From assembly GCA_943330985.1 (NCBI GenBank), contig CALQJV010000045.1, positions 1 to 7,802 on the forward strand: a DNA stretch of 7,802 nucleotides, read 5' to 3'. The position numbers were made by a program, and so were the translations under genes. The stretch is from Chitinophaga pinensis (GTDB taxonomy: Bacteria > Bacteroidota > Bacteroidia > M30B66). The notes under the pieces are model-generated. The model searched no databases. It was not told the DNA's origin and saw only the letters and a list, made by a program, of their open reading frames with translations. Below, piece by piece: positions 5,922-7,802 of the stretch; within the stretch, counting starts at the first letter, position 1, and every line of letters begins with the position of its first letter.

Positions 5922-7634
5922 ATGAAGGGACTTCGATTGTTGATTTTGTTAGGGATAGTTGAACTATTCATGAATGTGAAGTGTTATGCACAAGCGTTTT
6001 CTGGGTGGGTTTCAACAGCAGGCGCAGCCAATAATGATAAAGGATTATCGGTTGTTTCTTCGCCGAGTGGTTTTATTTATGCCATGGGAACCTATCTTGA
6101 TACTGTTAATTTTGAAATGGGCAATGGAAATAGTTTGCTAAATGGAAATCCGAATTTCAACAATACGTTTATTCAAAAACGTACTAACGATGGAGCATTG
6201 AATTGGATTGCAGGCTTTGGTGGTTTGGGAGAAAGTGGTATTACAGGGAAAGATTTAGCAACAACGCCCAATGGGAATTGTATTTTATTAGCTAATTTCT
6301 TTGGAACCATTGATGCAGATCCGGGAGCGAACACTTATCTATTAAGTGCAATTAATTCAAAACGTAATTATTGTGTTATTGAGTTAAATGAAAATGGAGA
6401 ATTCGTATGGGCAAAAAATTGTGTTCAAGTGGGTCAATACGATGATGTGAAAAATGTTGCAATAGATAACAATGGAGACATTTTCCTTTCAGGAATTTTT
6501 CATGATTCAGTCGATTTTGATCCGGGACTATCTTCCCATTTGGTTACTTCGAATGGAAATTCAGATGTATTCATTCAAAAACTTCTGCCCAATGGCGATT
6601 TTATTTGGGTGGAAACTTTCGGATCGTCGGGCTCCGAAGATATTTCTTCCTTATGTTTAACTCCATTCAATAATCTTGTTATAACCGGACGTTTCTATGA
6701 AACTATCGATTTTGACCCTGGGCTTGGTGTTGAGGAATTAAGCGCTCCGGTAACTACTTATGCGAGTTTTTTACTCCAACTTTCAACAGATGCTGAATTT
6801 AATTGGGTTAGTTTTACTCAGTCATCACAAGAAATTGTTTCGGATCAATCAGGAAATATTTTTGCATTAGGAATATTTCAAGGCACTATCGATTTTGATT
6901 TGGGTTTGGGAATATCACAATTAACATCTGCTGGTTTAACTGACGCTTTTATAATTCGATATTCTCATGAAGGTGAATATCTGTGGGCCAAAAGATTCGG
7001 TGGACCTAACTACGATTTTCCTTCAGGCATTTTTGCAACTAATTCTGGTGAATTATTTTGTTGTGGTTCATTTGCTGGAACATCTGATTTTGATCCCAAT
7101 AATGGCATTTATGAATTAAGTTCTTCAGATGGTTTTGATGATGTTTTTATTTTAAAACTATCGAATGAGGGTGATTTTATTTGGGCTGAAAAGACCGGAG
7201 GTTCTGGGAATAACTACGAAAGATGTTGGGATATTTGTGTTAATGAAGAAAATGATATTTTCTTTACGGGGCAATTTCGCGATAGTGGAATATTCGATCC
7301 AAATTCAATTGGAAATCAATACCTAAGCATGGGGTATGAAGATATGTTTTTAGCAAAATGGCTCGATTCGCCAAGTTCGATAAGTAATATAAAGCCTGAA
7401 ATTTATTTTCATGTATTTCCTAATCCTACAGATAAATTTTTAAATATTAAAAGCGCTGTATCCTTGAATCATTCGTCCTTCTATATATATGATACATCTG
7501 GATTATTAGTTATGAGCGACATCATAAATGACGAGCAATGGTATGTAGATGTGAGTTGTTTAACTTCAGGAATGTATGTTTTTAAAATGTGTGCAAATGG
7601 AAAGAATTTATCCAAAACATTTGTAGTTAATTAA
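5922..7634 (+). CDS. T9SS-secreted SBBP-type beta-propeller protein
   Basis: This 570-residue protein is predicted to be exported by Sec and then moved to the cell surface or medium by the type IX secretion system. The signal peptide covers about residues 1-23 (cleavage at YA-QA). Residues 29-480 form seven units that each begin with a Trp: W29, W95, W163, W229, W295, W355 and W421. The repeating pattern is W(a/v)..fG..g...., d..Gnif.tG.F..tvDFDPG, L.s, D.Fi.kl...G.f. This resembles SBBP repeats and implies a seven-bladed beta-propeller. The tail (about 494-570) is a type A sorting domain with FPNPT (499-503), YIYDTSGLLVMS, LTSGMYVFK and terminal KTFVVN; it is normally removed on secretion. 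The ATG at 5922 gives a complete signal peptide, and no Shine-Dalgarno sequence is seen. The gene is transcribed alone, divergent from its left neighbour. No enzyme motif is present, so binding or adhesion is likelier than catalysis. Confidence 0.9.
   Translation: MKGLRLLILLGIVELFMNVKCYAQAFSGWVSTAGAANNDKGLSVVSSPSGFIYAMGTYLDTVNFEMGNGNSLLNGNPNFNNTFIQKRTNDGALNWIAGFGGLGESGITGKDLATTPNGNCILLANFFGTIDADPGANTYLLSAINSKRNYCVIELNENGEFVWAKNCVQVGQYDDVKNVAIDNNGDIFLSGIFHDSVDFDPGLSSHLVTSNGNSDVFIQKLLPNGDFIWVETFGSSGSEDISSLCLTPFNNLVITGRFYETIDFDPGLGVEELSAPVTTYASFLLQLSTDAEFNWVSFTQSSQEIVSDQSGNIFALGIFQGTIDFDLGLGISQLTSAGLTDAFIIRYSHEGEYLWAKRFGGPNYDFPSGIFATNSGELFCCGSFAGTSDFDPNNGIYELSSSDGFDDVFILKLSNEGDFIWAEKTGGSGNNYERCWDICVNEENDIFFTGQFRDSGIFDPNSIGNQYLSMGYEDMFLAKWLDSPSSISNIKPEIYFHVFPNPTDKFLNIKSAVSLNHSSFYIYDTSGLLVMSDIINDEQWYVDVSCLTSGMYVFKMCANGKNLSKTFVVN
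6006..7361 (+). repeat. Seven tandem ~66-residue propeller repeats (protein level)
   Basis: Unit-starting Trp residues are spaced 66, 68, 66, 66, 60 and 66 residues apart, and the last unit runs 59 residues to W480. The acidic loop motif varies: NFEMG (unit 1), DADPG (2), DFDPG (3 and 4), DFDLG (5), DFDPN (6) and IFDPN (7). Unit 5 is the shortest and lacks the glycine-rich loop after its first strand. The repeats are diverged in DNA, so recent tandem duplication is unlikely. Confidence 0.85.
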
Positions 7635-7650
7635 ATCTAATTTATTTCAG

Positions 7651-7694
7651 CTGTTAGTATTTATTTTTTGAAAATTAACAGATTATGATTTTTT
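7651..7694 (+). terminator. Possible intrinsic terminator after the propeller gene
   Basis: CTGTTA (7651-7656) pairs with TAACAG (7676-7681). The stem can extend inward to about 12 pairs with two G-T wobbles and one A-A mismatch. A run of six T lies at 7689-7694, seven bases after the stem. It starts 16 bases after the propeller stop codon. The stem is GC-poor and the T run is offset, so the call is tentative. Confidence 0.4.
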
Positions 7695-7778
7695 GCTTAA
7701 TTCAATAATTGATGAATAATTGAACCACAATCTTGAGTTCTCTTATTTAAAATGAAATTCACTAAATATTTATAAAAC

Positions 7779-7802
7779 ATGAAATTATTTAAATTCAAGC
7801 TG
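7779..7802 (+). CDS. Possible start of a further gene, cut by the window edge
   Basis: An ATG at 7779 opens the frame MKLFKFKL, which stays open to the last base. The short basic start would suit a signal peptide or membrane anchor, and the preceding ATAAAAC is typical of the A-rich leaders seen in Bacteroidota. Only eight codons are visible, so neither the gene nor its product can be confirmed. Confidence 0.35.

Noticed and set aside
6472..6660. 62-aa frame inside the propeller gene, + strand
   Set aside because: It is an out-of-frame shadow of the repeat-coding sequence with no independent support.

Overview
The window looks like a chromosomal segment of a Bacteroidota bacterium, most likely from the Flavobacteriales or a neighbouring order. 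The DNA is AT-rich and start codons lack recognisable Shine-Dalgarno sequences. Signal peptides end in A/G-Q cleavage sites. One protein combines SBBP-type propeller repeats carrying DFDPG motifs with a type IX secretion (T9SS) C-terminal sorting domain. No rRNA, tRNA, CRISPR array, insertion sequence or phage gene is visible.

Layout. On the + strand, positions 1-501 hold the 3' end of a sensor histidine kinase gene: the end of the dimerisation helix and the complete ATPase domain. It meets, tail to tail with an 8-bp gap, a run of four minus-strand genes read from 5658 down to 510. In transcription order these are a secreted protein of unknown function (479 aa); a secreted protein with the fold of the PI-PLC/GDPD-like phosphodiesterases but without their catalytic residues (261 aa); a large AsmA-like membrane-anchored envelope protein (859 aa); and a small DUF3820 protein (72 aa). 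The first two are 8 bp apart and almost certainly cotranscribed. An 81-bp gap with an inverted repeat follows, so the last two may be a separate or attenuated unit. A 263-bp intergenic region (5659-5921) separates this run from a divergent + strand gene (5922-7634). That gene encodes a secreted seven-unit repeat protein, predicted to be a seven-bladed beta-propeller, with a T9SS sorting domain. A possible terminator follows it, and the first eight codons of another gene may lie at the right edge.

How the genes fit together. Four of the six main products are predicted to act at or beyond the cytoplasmic membrane: the AsmA-like protein, two Sec-exported proteins and the T9SS cargo. The kinase (sensor part not visible) and the DUF3820 protein are the exceptions. 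A cell-envelope theme is a reasonable inference, but no specific pathway can be read from the sequence. The most unusual point is the apparent pseudoenzyme at 3425-4210, tightly coupled to an unrecognised secreted partner.
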